Positions 15,343 to 23,756 are shown, counted from the first letter of the stretch. The stretch is 34,720 nucleotides of DNA from Ignavibacteriota bacterium (GCA_022616555.1 JAKEEG010000071.1:1-34720); one strand, 5' to 3'. Notes: generated by a model from the sequence alone, not told the origin. Made by a program: numbers and translations.

Positions 15343-16233
15343 ATGGCTGAGGAGCGTTCGCACCATATATCGAAAAAGCGCCGGTACGATATTCTGCTGG
15401 TACCGAGCGATGATTCTTCCGAGCCGAAGCGGTTTCGTCTCACGCCCGGACAGATTGGCGCAACACTCGGCGGCTCGATAGCATTTGTCATTGCGACGGT
15501 AATACTGTTGTTGATGTACACACCGTTGGGGCCGATGGTTCCGATTCCGAACCCGGAATTGGAAAACCGCTATAATAAAGAGTTGCTGTCGATCAACCAG
15601 CGAATGTCCGATGTGATGGAGCAGCTTGTGGAGCTTCGCTCGTATAATGTGAAGCTGCGTCAAGCGCTCGGAGAAAATGTTACGTTGACAGACTCGGGAG
15701 TCGTGGTTTCTACGCCGCGGGCACGAACAGCGACAAACAGGCAGCGTATGCAGGAGCCGCCTCAACAACAGCCGCTGCGTCAGCCATCTAACGGGTTTCG
15801 CTCGACAATGCAAGCAGCGACTGAGCGCGTGATTGCTGACGACCCGAACAAAGTCGTGTTTCCGGCGATGCTCCCCGCAGAAGGATTTATTACTCGCGGG
15901 TTCGATTACAACAAGCGGCATTTCGGTCTGGATATCGCCGGAAAATCTGGTTCGCCGGTTAACGCTGCTGCGGAAGGGTATGTGATTTTCGCGGGTTGGA
16001 CGAACGAGTACGGTTATGTAACGATCTTGTCGCATGTTGGGGGATTCCTCACTTTTTACAAGCATAACCAGACGCTGTTAAAATCGAGCGGCAGTTTTGC
16101 GAAACGTGGTGAGCCGATTGCGCTGATGGGGAACACCGGTACCACAAGCACCAGCACGCACGTGCATTTTGAGATTTGGAAAGACGGCGCGCCCGTTGAC
16201 CCGGCGTTGTATATAGTGAACCTGAGTTTATAA
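15343..16233 (+). CDS. M23-family (LytM) peptidoglycan endopeptidase, membrane anchored
   Basis: A short cytoplasmic part and a membrane helix (about residues 45-60: AFVIATVILLLMY) precede a coiled-coil stretch, a Gln/Arg-rich linker and a C-terminal LytM domain. The zinc-binding motifs HFGLD (H193, D197) and HVHFE (H273, H275) are present, so it should be an active zinc enzyme that cuts peptide cross-links in peptidoglycan. The ATG at 15343 is preferred to a TTG seven codons upstream. It is followed 80 bp later by a bactofilin; M23 peptidase plus bactofilin is a known cell-shape pairing (as in Helicobacter CcmA with Csd proteins). A long palindrome separates the two genes. Confidence 0.92.
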   Translation: MAEERSHHISKKRRYDILLVPSDDSSEPKRFRLTPGQIGATLGGSIAFVIATVILLLMYTPLGPMVPIPNPELENRYNKELLSINQRMSDVMEQLVELRSYNVKLRQALGENVTLTDSGVVVSTPRARTATNRQRMQEPPQQQPLRQPSNGFRSTMQAATERVIADDPNKVVFPAMLPAEGFITRGFDYNKRHFGLDIAGKSGSPVNAAAEGYVIFAGWTNEYGYVTILSHVGGFLTFYKHNQTLLKSSGSFAKRGEPIALMGNTGTTSTSTHVHFEIWKDGAPVDPALYIVNLSL

Positions 16234-16245
16234 TTGTTATTGTAA

Positions 16246-16295
16246 AGAAGTCCGACTTTTGGCAGTGCACGAGCTAAGCTAAAAGTCGGACTTCT
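16246..16295. repeat. Large palindrome between M23 peptidase and bactofilin
   Basis: Perfect 15-bp arms (AGAAGTCCGACTTTT and its complement) flank a 20-nt loop that itself holds GTGCAC and a repeated AGCT. It is unrelated in sequence to palindromes A-D. It ends about ten bases before the bactofilin ribosome-binding site. Confidence 0.92.
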
Positions 16296-16313
16296 AGAGT
16301 CAAAGGAGACACC

Positions 16314-16664
16314 GTGAGCAAAAACGACATTGTCAAAGAACTGAATATGATAGCCGCCGGCACAACGGTTGAAGGCAAAATTCGCACGCAGGGCAGTGTC
16401 CGTGTGGACGGCAAAGTCATTGGCGAAATCAGCGCTAGCGAAGCGCTGGCTGTCGGCACATCCGGGGAAATCGAGGGCAACGTTTCGGCGAAAAATATTA
16501 CCGTCGGAGGAAAGATTCGCGGCTCCGTCAACATCCAGGAAAAAGCCGTGCTTGAGGGCAAGGCGGTCGTGAAGGGCGATTTGCGCGCCGCTCGGTTGAT
16601 CATCGACGAGGGCGCCATCTTTGACGGCAAGGTGTCGATGTCCGATAAAGCTCAATCGCATTAG
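16314..16664 (+). CDS. Bactofilin (polymer-forming cytoskeletal protein)
   Basis: Bactofilins form non-nucleotide filaments at the inner membrane and place cell-wall enzymes. The 116-residue protein is almost entirely the beta-helix domain, with the repeated turn pattern seen as GTTVEGKIRTQGSVRVDGKVIGEI, GEIEGNVSAKNITVGGKIRGSV and AVLEGKAVVKGDLRA. The start is GTG at 16314 with AAGGAGA eight bases before it. Only 15 bases separate its stop from atpZ, so it may be co-transcribed with the ATP synthase operon as well as with the upstream M23 peptidase, its probable partner. Confidence 0.95.
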   Translation: MSKNDIVKELNMIAAGTTVEGKIRTQGSVRVDGKVIGEISASEALAVGTSGEIEGNVSAKNITVGGKIRGSVNIQEKAVLEGKAVVKGDLRAARLIIDEGAIFDGKVSMSDKAQSH

Positions 16665-16679
16665 TAGAGCATAAACACT

Positions 16680-16976
16680 ATGACCGATTCCCCTCAACAA
16701 GACAGCCAGCAGGGCAATCGGCGCATCGGGACAGTCAACAAGTTTTACAAGGAATTTGGGCCATTCCTGACACTGGGCGTACAGTTGGCGGCTGCTGTCA
16801 TCGTGTTTTACTTCATCGGTTCGTGGGTGGATAAGAGCTATGACACTTCGCCGGCGTTTACGCTGGTAGGCATTATGCTCGGCACTGTGGGCGGCCTCAT
16901 CAAGTTTTTCAAAACCGTAATTGATTTGAGCAAGAAAGAAAATCCACCGAAGGCCAACGACGACCGTGAATCTTGA
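16680..16976 (+). CDS. atpZ: AtpZ/AtpI-family small membrane protein of ATP synthase operon
   Basis: A 98-residue protein with two membrane helices (LGVQLAAAVIVFYFIGSWVD and AFTLVGIMLGTVGGLIKFF) in the arrangement of the AtpZ family. AtpZ is encoded first in many atp operons and has been linked to magnesium supply and c-ring assembly. Hydrophilic ends flank the helices. It starts with ATG at 16680 after a 15-base gap from bactofilin and overlaps the next gene by 11 bases, indicating translational coupling. Confidence 0.88.
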   Translation: MTDSPQQDSQQGNRRIGTVNKFYKEFGPFLTLGVQLAAAVIVFYFIGSWVDKSYDTSPAFTLVGIMLGTVGGLIKFFKTVIDLSKKENPPKANDDRES

Positions 16977-17355
16977 CTGGACGTTTCTGCGCTGGGTTTG
17001 TGTCTATGCGGTTGTTGTGGCCGGACTCATTTATTATCCGATTTCTGATTTAGTAGAGAGCGAAGCACTCAAGAGCATCGAAGCCGGCGGGCTGATGAGC
17101 TTGTTCTATATCCTGCTCGGGTATGTCAGCATCGAGTTGGGGAATAAGAAGAAGAACACAACGTTCCTGAAGATTGTGCTGGGCGGGATGGTCGCCCGCT
17201 TGCTGTTAATGACCGGAATGGTGCTTGTGTTGCTGATGGTGTATAAGTACCACGCGTTCTCGCTTATGATGTCGTTGATGGTGTTTTACGCAATTAATTT
17301 AGTACTCGAAATTTATCTGTTACAGAAAAAAGTCTCCGTAAAAAATCAATCGTAA
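16966..17355 (+). CDS. AtpI-like ATP synthase assembly protein
   Basis: A 129-residue protein with four predicted membrane helices (FLRWVCVYAVVVAGLIYY, LMSLFYILLGYVSIELG, ILKIVLGG-type helix with LLLMTGMVLVLLMVYKY, and MMSLMVFYAINLVLEIYLL). Size, topology and position between atpZ and atpB fit the AtpI-like proteins that help build the c-ring. Sequence similarity to E. coli AtpI is too low to judge by eye, so the name rests on context. GTG start, overlapping atpZ; the stop is immediately followed by the atpB ATG. Confidence 0.7.
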   Translation: MNLDWTFLRWVCVYAVVVAGLIYYPISDLVESEALKSIEAGGLMSLFYILLGYVSIELGNKKKNTTFLKIVLGGMVARLLLMTGMVLVLLMVYKYHAFSLMMSLMVFYAINLVLEIYLLQKKVSVKNQS

Positions 17356-18270
17356 ATGCTCTTGCAAACGCATACTTCAATTGCTGATACAACACAAGCG
17401 GTAGCGGATACCGCTCAGGCAGCCGGGCACGGCGAGAAATTCAATTTCGCTCACTTGCTCGACCACATGAAAGACTCGCGCGAACTCGAGTTCCCGGGCG
17501 GACATGGCGAATTGCCGATTCACTTGCCCACCGTGGAGATTGCGGGTATCACCTTCGATTTTAATATCACAAAGCATGTTTTCTTCCTGCTTCTTTCGGC
17601 ATTCGTTCTTATTATCTTTGCAGTCGCCGCGGCGCGGCAAAACAAAAAGAACCTCGTCCCGCGTGGGCTTGGCAATTTGATGGAAGTATTTATCGTCTTT
17701 ATGCGCGATGAAGTCGTTCTCCCGAACATGGGCAAAGCCGGTTTGCGGTATATGCCGTACGTCCTCACAACGTTCTTCTTCATCTTGATTATGAATTTAG
17801 CCGGACTGATCCCGTACGGCGCTTCAGCGACGTCGAACGTTTCCGTGACAGCCGGGTTGGCGATTGTTGCGTTCATAATGATTCAGCTCGCCGCGATTCG
17901 CGCTCAAGGATTAAAACACTACCTCGCGCATCTGACCGGCGGCGTGCATCCGGTTCTCTGGCCGATTATGATTCCCATTGAAGTGCTCGGCTTGTTCACG
18001 AAGCCCTTCGCGCTGTGCATTCGTTTGTTTGCGAACATGACGGGCGGACACATTGTGATCCTCTCATTGATCGGATTAATTTTCCTGTTCCGCTCATGGG
18101 CGATCGCACCGGTACCTGTAGTGTTCGTGCTCGGCATTAACATGCTGGAGCTGTTCGTCGCATTCTTGCAAGCATACGTGTTTACGATGTTGACATCGCT
18201 GTTCATGGGATTAGGTATTCAAGCCGCGCACTCGGAGGAACATGCCGAGCACGCGGAGGGACATCATTAG
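17356..18270 (+). CDS. atpB: ATP synthase Fo subunit a
   Basis: Subunit a forms the two half-channels that carry protons to the c-ring. The essential arginine is in FALCIRLFANMTGGHIV in helix 4, and the late helix NMLELFVAFLQAYVFTMLTSLF is typical. Five to six membrane helices are visible from residue 75 on. The first 70 residues are a hydrophilic periplasmic extension and the C-terminus is His/Glu rich (HSEEHAEHAEGHH), both usual in this phylum. The ATG follows the AtpI-like stop directly. Palindrome B lies between its stop and atpE. Confidence 0.97.
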   Translation: MLLQTHTSIADTTQAVADTAQAAGHGEKFNFAHLLDHMKDSRELEFPGGHGELPIHLPTVEIAGITFDFNITKHVFFLLLSAFVLIIFAVAAARQNKKNLVPRGLGNLMEVFIVFMRDEVVLPNMGKAGLRYMPYVLTTFFFILIMNLAGLIPYGASATSNVSVTAGLAIVAFIMIQLAAIRAQGLKHYLAHLTGGVHPVLWPIMIPIEVLGLFTKPFALCIRLFANMTGGHIVILSLIGLIFLFRSWAIAPVPVVFVLGINMLELFVAFLQAYVFTMLTSLFMGLGIQAAHSEEHAEHAEGHH

Positions 18271-18281
18271 TATTTGTACAT

Positions 18282-18314
18282 AAACCTGCGAGGTTTTGGA
18301 AACCTCGCGGGTTT
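18282..18314. repeat. Intergenic palindrome, family copy B (atpB-atpE)
   Basis: Arms of 15 bp (AAACCTGCGAGGTTT against AAACCTCGCGGGTTT) flank a TGG loop, with one G-U pair in the RNA. It lies between atpB and atpE, upstream of the strong atpE ribosome-binding site GGAGGG. Confidence 0.92.
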
Positions 18315-18372
18315 GATAACCAACTAGAATCTAAAATAACACACACCAAACTTTACCTAGGAGGGTAATCAC

Positions 18373-18627
18373 ATGGAACAAGCAGTACAAGTTGCACAAT
18401 ATGCCGCCACGCAGTGGGGCTATCTCGCCGCCGGATTCGGCGCAGGTCTTGTTATCCTTGGAGCATCGTTCGGTATCGGCAAACTCGCAGCCGCAGCGAT
18501 GGAAGCCAGTGGCCGCCAACCGGAAGTCGCAGGCCAGGTCCGTACATCCATGCTGATTGCCGCAGCGCTCATCGAAGGTGCAACGTTCTTCGCTCTGGCG
18601 ATCTGCATCATCCTCGCAACCAAGTAA
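18373..18627 (+). CDS. atpE: ATP synthase Fo subunit c
   Basis: The 84-residue hairpin protein forms the rotating c-ring. Helix 1 is GFGAGLVILGASFGIG; the polar loop has ASGRQPE, and helix 2 carries the ion-binding glutamate in LIEGATFFALAI. The residue after the glutamate is Gly, and helix 1 lacks the Gln used by sodium-binding rings, so a proton-driven enzyme is likely. AGGAGGG lies eight bases before the ATG, the strongest ribosome-binding site in the operon, which fits the need for many copies per complex. Confidence 0.97.
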   Translation: MEQAVQVAQYAATQWGYLAAGFGAGLVILGASFGIGKLAAAAMEASGRQPEVAGQVRTSMLIAAALIEGATFFALAICIILATK

Positions 18628-18648
18628 CCTTACTAGAACGAGGCGACA

Positions 18649-19134
18649 ATGTTTGACATCAATCCCGGGCTCATCGTCTGGACGATCGTGACGTTTGTAC
18701 TGCTGGCGGCGGTGCTGGCTAAGTTCGCCTGGAAGCCGCTTCTGCAATCCTTGCACGAACGTGAGGACAAGATCAGTTCCGCGCTGGAACAATCCGAAAA
18801 AGCCCGAGCCGAAGCCGCCGAGCTGCTGAAGCAGAACGAGCGGAACATGGCGCGCGCGGAAGAGGAGTACCAGAAAGCCATCCGCGAAGGCAAAGCGCTT
18901 GCCGAGAAGTTGAAAGACGAAATTGTGAACAAGGCGAAGCAGCAGGCGCAGCGCGAAGTCCAGATGGCGAAAGAGGAAATCCAGCGCGACATCGACGCGG
19001 CGAAGCAGCAGCTCCGCACGGAAGTCGCCGACCTTGCGATTTCGGCGGCGGAGAAAATCCTCGACGAAACGCTCGACCAGCAGAAGCACAAGAAGCTGGT
19101 GGATAGTTTTCTAAACCAGATGAAGGCGAGCTAA
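18649..19134 (+). CDS. atpF: ATP synthase Fo subunit b
   Basis: An N-terminal membrane helix (PGLIVWTIVTFVLLAAVLAKF) is followed by a long charged coiled coil (from LHEREDKISSALEQSEKARA to the end), the peripheral stalk that links Fo to F1 through delta. The 161 residues are standard. It starts 21 bases after atpE and is followed by atpH after 9 bases. Confidence 0.95.
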   Translation: MFDINPGLIVWTIVTFVLLAAVLAKFAWKPLLQSLHEREDKISSALEQSEKARAEAAELLKQNERNMARAEEEYQKAIREGKALAEKLKDEIVNKAKQQAQREVQMAKEEIQRDIDAAKQQLRTEVADLAISAAEKILDETLDQQKHKKLVDSFLNQMKAS

Positions 19135-19143
19135 CGGACGACG

Positions 19144-19695
19144 ATGGTCTCGACACGCCTCACACGACGATACGCACAGGCACTGATGGAAACTGCGGAA
19201 GAGCAGAAACAGCTCGACCGCGTAGTGCAGGACTTGGAGATGCTCCAACGCACAGCGAAGGAGTCCAAGGATTTTGTCATATTCCTGAAAAGTCCTGTTA
19301 TCAAGAAGGAGAGGAAGAAGGAAATTTTCGCCGAGCTTCTCAAGGGCAAGGTCGGCTCGCTGACTCTTGAATTTCTCACCCTGCTTTGTGAAAAGGGCAG
19401 GGAGGATATCTTTCCCCAGTTGATTACACAATTCTTCCTGCTGCGCGACGAGCGCCTGGGGATTGTGCATGTCGAAGTGAAAGCCGCGACGGAGTTGTCG
19501 AAGGAACAATTCGACAACATCCAGAAGCGGTTCGAGAACATGACGAAGAAGAAGGTGCGTATTTCGTTCAATGTCGATAAGTATGTCAAAGGCGGTTTTG
19601 TTGCCCGCGTGGGCGATACGGTGTACGACGGCAGTGTGCAGCATCAGTTGGAACTGATGCGTGCGCGGTTTGCCGAAGGCGCTATTCATAATTAA
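19144..19695 (+). CDS. atpH: ATP synthase F1 subunit delta
   Basis: Delta (OSCP-like) connects the peripheral stalk to the top of F1. The N-terminal helical domain (RLTRRYAQALMETAEEQ, VVQDLEMLQRTAKESKDFV) and the C-terminal conserved end (GGFVARVGDTVYDGSVQHQLELMRARF) are both visible. The length of 183 residues is typical. ATG start nine bases after atpF. Palindrome C follows its stop. Confidence 0.95.
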   Translation: MVSTRLTRRYAQALMETAEEQKQLDRVVQDLEMLQRTAKESKDFVIFLKSPVIKKERKKEIFAELLKGKVGSLTLEFLTLLCEKGREDIFPQLITQFFLLRDERLGIVHVEVKAATELSKEQFDNIQKRFENMTKKKVRISFNVDKYVKGGFVARVGDTVYDGSVQHQLELMRARFAEGAIHN

Positions 19696-19703
19696 TGCGA
19701 AAT

Positions 19704-19736
19704 AAACCTGCGAGGATTTCGAAACCTCGCAGGTTT
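19704..19736. repeat. Intergenic palindrome, family copy C (atpH-atpA)
   Basis: Perfect 12-bp arms (AAACCTGCGAGG and CCTCGCAGGTTT) flank a 9-nt centre that differs from the other copies. It lies between atpH and atpA, with the atpA ATG 24 bases further on. Confidence 0.9.
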
Positions 19737-19759
19737 TGAAATAACAAAAGGATTGATAT

Positions 19760-21319
19760 ATGGCAGAAGTCAGACCAGACGAAGTATCCGCTATACTGCG
19801 CAGGCAACTTTCCGGTTTCGAGAAGGAAGTCGATATCTACGACGTCGGCACGGTGCTGCAGGTTGGCGACGGTATCGCCCGCATATACGGCCTCTCGAAA
19901 GTGATGGCGAGCGAGCTCATCGAGTTTCCGGGTAACACGTTCGGCATGGTGCTGAACCTCGAAGAGGACAACGTTGGCGCGGTGATCTTTGGCGAAAGCT
20001 CGCATATTAAAGAAGGCGATATCGTCAAACGCACGAAGCGCCTCGCGTCGATGCCCGTGGGCGACCAGATGCTTGGTCGCGTCATCGACCCATTGGGCAA
20101 GCCGCTCGACGGCAAGGGTCCCATCAAGACCGAAAAATATTCTCCGCTCGAACGCAAAGCGTTGGGCGTGCTTCAGCGTCAGCCTGTAAAAGAGCCTCTC
20201 CAGACCGGTCTGAAAGCCATCGACGGCATGATTCCCATCGGCCGCGGACAGCGCGAGCTCATTATTGGCGACCGGCAAACTGGGAAGACCGCCGTTGCCA
20301 TTGATACGATCATCAACCAAAAGCATTCGCACTCTGAACAAGCCCGCAAAGAAGGCGTGAAGCCGGTGTACTGCATTTACGTCGCCATCGGGCAAAAAGG
20401 CTCGACTGTTGCGCAAGTGGTGAACAAGCTCGAGGAATCCGGCGCGATGGAATATACGACCGTTGTGCAAGCGACCGCGAGCGATTCCGCTCCGATGCAG
20501 TTCATCGCACCGTACGCGGGCGCGACACTGGGCGAGTTTTTCCGCGACAGCGGACGGCATTCGCTGGTCATCTATGACGACTTGTCCAAGCACGCGCAAT
20601 CGTACCGCCAGATGTCGCTCTTGTTGCGCCGCCCGCCGGGACGCGAAGCGTTTCCGGGCGACGTGTTTTACGTGCACTCCCGCCTGTTGGAGCGCGCCTC
20701 CAAACTCAGCGAAGACCTTGGCGGCGGCAGCTTGACCGCTCTGCCGGTCATCGAAACACAGGCTGGCGACGTTTCGGCGTACATTCCGACGAACGTTATT
20801 TCAATTACGGACGGACAGATTTACCTTGAGCCCAGCTTGTTTAACTCCGGCGTGCGTCCTGCGATCAACGTCGGCATCTCAGTCTCGCGCGTCGGCGGCA
20901 ACGCGCAGATTAAGGCGATGAAAAAAGTCGCCGGACGCCTGCGTCTTGACCTCGCCCAGTACCGCGAGCTCGAGGCGTTTGCGAAATTCGGCTCCGACCT
21001 CGACAAAGCGACGCAGCAACAGTTGCGGCGCGGTTCGCGACTGGTGGAGCTGTTGAAACAAGGGCAGTATGTGCCAATGCAAGTCGAAAAACAAGTCGTA
21101 ACCATGTTCATGGGCACAAACGGCTACCTGGATGAAATTCCTATTGAAGATGTCGGCCGCTTCGAAACGGAGCTTATTGAATCGATAGAGATGAAGCATA
21201 AAGATGTTCTCGGCGAGATTTATGAGAAGAAGGACCTGAGCGATGCGTTGCAACAGAAATTGCATTCCATCGCAAAGGAATTTGTGGGAAAGTTTAAGAC
21301 GTCTTCCAAGACTGCTTAA
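19760..21319 (+). CDS. atpA: ATP synthase F1 subunit alpha
   Basis: Alpha forms the F1 hexamer with beta and holds non-catalytic nucleotide sites. The N-terminal beta-barrel ([16 protein letters not shown]), Walker A (GDRQTGKTA), [33 protein letters not shown] and the arginine-finger segment ([13 protein letters not shown]) are intact. The 519 residues are normal. ATG start with AAAGGA upstream. Three bases separate it from atpG. The partner beta subunit gene is not in this window. Confidence 0.98.
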   Translation: MAEVRPDEVSAILRRQLSGFEKEVDIYDVGTVLQVGDGIARIYGLSKVMASELIEFPGNTFGMVLNLEEDNVGAVIFGESSHIKEGDIVKRTKRLASMPVGDQMLGRVIDPLGKPLDGKGPIKTEKYSPLERKALGVLQRQPVKEPLQTGLKAIDGMIPIGRGQRELIIGDRQTGKTAVAIDTIINQKHSHSEQARKEGVKPVYCIYVAIGQKGSTVAQVVNKLEESGAMEYTTVVQATASDSAPMQFIAPYAGATLGEFFRDSGRHSLVIYDDLSKHAQSYRQMSLLLRRPPGREAFPGDVFYVHSRLLERASKLSEDLGGGSLTALPVIETQAGDVSAYIPTNVISITDGQIYLEPSLFNSGVRPAINVGISVSRVGGNAQIKAMKKVAGRLRLDLAQYRELEAFAKFGSDLDKATQQQLRRGSRLVELLKQGQYVPMQVEKQVVTMFMGTNGYLDEIPIEDVGRFETELIESIEMKHKDVLGEIYEKKDLSDALQQKLHSIAKEFVGKFKTSSKTA

Positions 21320-21322
21320 CCA

Positions 21323-22222
21323 ATGGCGACACTACGCGAAATACGAGGCCGGATCACCGGCGTCAAGAACACGCAGAAGATTACCAAAGCCATGAAAATG
21401 GTGGCAGCGGCGAAGCTACGCCGCGCGCAGGATGCCATCATGTCCACGCGCCCCTATGCGCGTAAACTCGGCGAGCTTTTGCGGCACCTTGTGACGGAGG
21501 TCGAACCGGGTATTAATCCGCTGCTGACCCCCCGCGAAGTGAAGAAGGTCGCGCTCGTCGTCGTGACGGCTGACCGCGGCTTGTGCGGCGCGTTCAACGG
21601 CAATATCATCAAAGCCGCCGTGAACCATGTCCAAGAGCAATATGCGTCGTTCATGGAGGTCGATCACGGACTGCGGCTCGTGACTGTCGGCAAAAAGGGC
21701 TTTGATTACTTCAACAAGCGAGACTATGAGCTGTATTCGAAGCACGTGGGAATTTTCCATGGACTGGATTTCAGCCGCGCGCGCGAAATTATCCACGAGC
21801 TGACTGAAGGATACCTCAGCGGCGAATTTGATAAAGTCGTTGTTATCTACAACGAATTTAAGTCCGTGATTCAGCAGCGCATCATCATCGAACAACTGCT
21901 ACCTATTCCGCCAGAAGAAACCGCACAGACGGACGACCTGAAATCGCTCGCGCAGGTTGAATACATCTACGAGCCATCGAGCAAGGAAATCATCAACGCG
22001 CTGGTGCCAAGGCATTTGAATTTTCAGATGTGGCGCATTTTGTTGGAGTCGAACGCAGCCGAGCAGGGTGCCCGCATGGCTGCCATGGACAATGCAACGG
22101 AGAATGCCAAAGAGCTTATCAGCGACCTGACGCTCTCCTTTAACAAAGCCCGCCAAGCTTCGATTACAAAGGAACTGCTCGAAATCGTGAGCGGCGCAGA
22201 GGCGTTGAAGAAAGCGGGATAG
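21323..22222 (+). CDS. atpG: ATP synthase F1 subunit gamma
   Basis: Gamma is the central rotor shaft. The N-terminal helix (LREIRGRITGVKNTQKITKAMKMVAAAKLRRAQ) and the C-terminal helix (ARMAAMDNATENAKELISDLTLSFNKARQASITKELLEIVSGAEAL) are highly characteristic. The middle domain includes VVTADRGLCGAFN. The 299 residues are complete. It is the last atp gene here; atpD and atpC do not follow, as is common in Chlorobiota and Bacteroidota, where they form a separate unit. Confidence 0.98.
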   Translation: MATLREIRGRITGVKNTQKITKAMKMVAAAKLRRAQDAIMSTRPYARKLGELLRHLVTEVEPGINPLLTPREVKKVALVVVTADRGLCGAFNGNIIKAAVNHVQEQYASFMEVDHGLRLVTVGKKGFDYFNKRDYELYSKHVGIFHGLDFSRAREIIHELTEGYLSGEFDKVVVIYNEFKSVIQQRIIIEQLLPIPPEETAQTDDLKSLAQVEYIYEPSSKEIINALVPRHLNFQMWRILLESNAAEQGARMAAMDNATENAKELISDLTLSFNKARQASITKELLEIVSGAEALKKAG

Positions 22223-22284
22223 TGGGGAATGACAAATGCCGAAGCTCAAATGGTAACAAAGTGCCAGTTTGCTCAAATTCAGGC

Positions 22285-22313
22285 TTGATTAGCAGGGTTA
22301 TTTTCAGTACATT
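22285..22313 (+). promoter_or_regulatory. Promoter upstream of ffh
   Basis: TTGATT (22285-22290), a 17-base spacer and TACATT (22308-22313) form a sigma70-like promoter. Transcription would begin near 22320, before the hairpin at 22334-22382, leaving a structured leader of about 95 nt ahead of ffh. Confidence 0.5.
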
Positions 22314-22333
22314 TTAAACCCTTCGGAAAAAGC

Positions 22334-22382
22334 AAAATCTTCCGATGTCCCCACAGTTTATTGGGGATTTCGGAAGTTTTGT
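22334..22382 (+). terminator. Intrinsic terminator between atpG and ffh, possible ffh attenuator
   Basis: Arms CTTCCGATGTCCCC (22339-22352) and GGGGATTTCGGAAG (22363-22376) pair with two mismatches, flanked by A and T runs (TTTTGTT). It would end atp operon transcripts. An upstream TCGGAA (22323-22328) can pair instead with TTCCGA in the left arm, so an alternative fold exists. Confidence 0.7.
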
Positions 22383-22415
22383 TCTATAGGGGTGTAAAGG
22401 AATTATCGAGCGGCA

Positions 22416-23756
22416 ATGTTTGAGAGCCTGAGTCAAAAGTTAGAGGCGGTGTTCAAGAAGCTGCGCGGGGAAGGCAAGATTTCCGAGCAGAACATTGCCG
22501 AGTCGCTGCGGGAAGTGCGCCGTGTGCTGTTGGATGCGGACGTCAACTACAAGGTTGCGAAGCAGTTCATCGAGGACGTCCAAAAGCGCGCGGTGGGCAC
22601 GGAAGTGCTGAACAGTATTACGCCCGGACAGCTTATCGTCAAGATTATCCATGACGAGATGGTGAAGCTGTTGGGCGAGACGAAAGCCGAATTGCGGTTT
22701 TCGCAGAACACGCCGACGGTGATCCTCATTGCGGGATTGCAGGGCTCGGGCAAGACGACATTCTCAGGCAAGCTGGCGAATTTGCTGAAGAGCAAAGGAC
22801 TCAACCCGTTGCTCGTTGCAGCGGATATCTACCGCCCTGCTGCCATCGACCAGCTTATTGCACTCGGCAAGCAGATTGATATTCCGGTCTACAGCGACCG
22901 CACATCCTTAGGAATGGGTGGCGCAGTGAAGATTGCGGTGGATGCCATAGACCACGCACGCAAGAATGTCCGCGATACGATTATTATCGACACTGCGGGC
23001 AGGCTGCACGTGGATGAGGAGATGATGGCGGAAGTCGCAGCGGTCAAAGAGCAGACGAAGCCGCACGAGATTTTGTTCGTCGTGGACGCGATGACGGGGC
23101 AGGACGCGGTTAACTCCGCAAAAGCGTTCCACGACCGGTTGAATTTTGACGGGATAGTGCTGACGAAGCTGGACGGCGATTCACGCGGCGGAGCAGCACT
23201 TTCGATTCGAGCAGTGGTGCAGAAGCCGATCAAGTTCATCGGCGTCGGCGAGAAATTAGACGCGCTGGAGCCGTTCCATCCCGACCGCATCGCCTCGCGC
23301 ATTCTTGGAATGGGCGATATTGTCACACTGGTCGAGAAAGCGCAAGAGCGGTTTGACGAGGAAACAGCGGTTCGTTTAGAAGAGAAGCTCCGCAAATCGC
23401 AATTTACGCTGGAAGATTTTCTGGAGCAGCTTCGGGAAATCAAGAAGATGGGTCCGCTAAGCCAGGTGATGGGGATGCTGCCGGGTGCGAACAGACTGCC
23501 GGCGAACGCGCAAGTCGATGACAGCGCTCTGGGGAGGGTTGAAGCGATTATCCAATCGATGACGAATGAAGAGCGTCAGAGGCCGTCGATCATCAACGGC
23601 AGCCGCCGAAAACGGATTGCGATGGGCAGTGGGACGACGGTGCAGGAAGTGAATCGACTGTTGAAGCAGTTTGATGAAATGCAGAAGATGATGAGGAAGT
23701 TTTCAAAGGGTGGAAAGAGGCGCGCGATGCAGGGCATGCGGTTCCCTATGAATTGA
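22416..23756 (+). CDS. ffh: Signal recognition particle protein Ffh
   Basis: Ffh binds signal sequences of nascent membrane proteins and SRP RNA, and targets ribosomes to the membrane with FtsY. The N domain (1-90) precedes the GTPase domain, which has G1 GLQGSGKTT, DIYRPAAIDQL, G3 IIDTAGRLHVDEE, G4 TKLDGDSRGG and the closing GVGEKLDALEPFHPDR. The M domain (from about 325) has GPLSQVMGMLPG and the RNA-binding INGSRRKRIAMGSG. The 446 residues are complete, with a short Met-rich tail. ATG start. It heads the ribosomal and tRNA modification block that follows. Confidence 0.98.
   Translation: MFESLSQKLEAVFKKLRGEGKISEQNIAESLREVRRVLLDADVNYKVAKQFIEDVQKRAVGTEVLNSITPGQLIVKIIHDEMVKLLGETKAELRFSQNTPTVILIAGLQGSGKTTFSGKLANLLKSKGLNPLLVAADIYRPAAIDQLIALGKQIDIPVYSDRTSLGMGGAVKIAVDAIDHARKNVRDTIIIDTAGRLHVDEEMMAEVAAVKEQTKPHEILFVVDAMTGQDAVNSAKAFHDRLNFDGIVLTKLDGDSRGGAALSIRAVVQKPIKFIGVGEKLDALEPFHPDRIASRILGMGDIVTLVEKAQERFDEETAVRLEEKLRKSQFTLEDFLEQLREIKKMGPLSQVMGMLPGANRLPANAQVDDSALGRVEAIIQSMTNEERQRPSIINGSRRKRIAMGSGTTVQEVNRLLKQFDEMQKMMRKFSKGGKRRAMQGMRFPMN

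Noticed and set aside
15223-16065. 280-residue frame on the minus strand opposite the M23 peptidase
   Set aside because: It is antisense to a well-supported gene, and the product is Arg/His-rich without any motif.
18331-19089. 252-residue frame on the minus strand opposite atpE/atpF
   Set aside because: It is a composition-driven shadow of the Glu/Lys/Ala-rich coiled coil of subunit b, with a low-complexity Leu/Arg/Phe-rich product and no recognisable domain.
19682-20677. 331-residue frame on the minus strand opposite atpA
   Set aside because: It runs antisense to a highly conserved gene, its product is His/Arg-rich with no recognisable domain, and no ribosome-binding site is seen.
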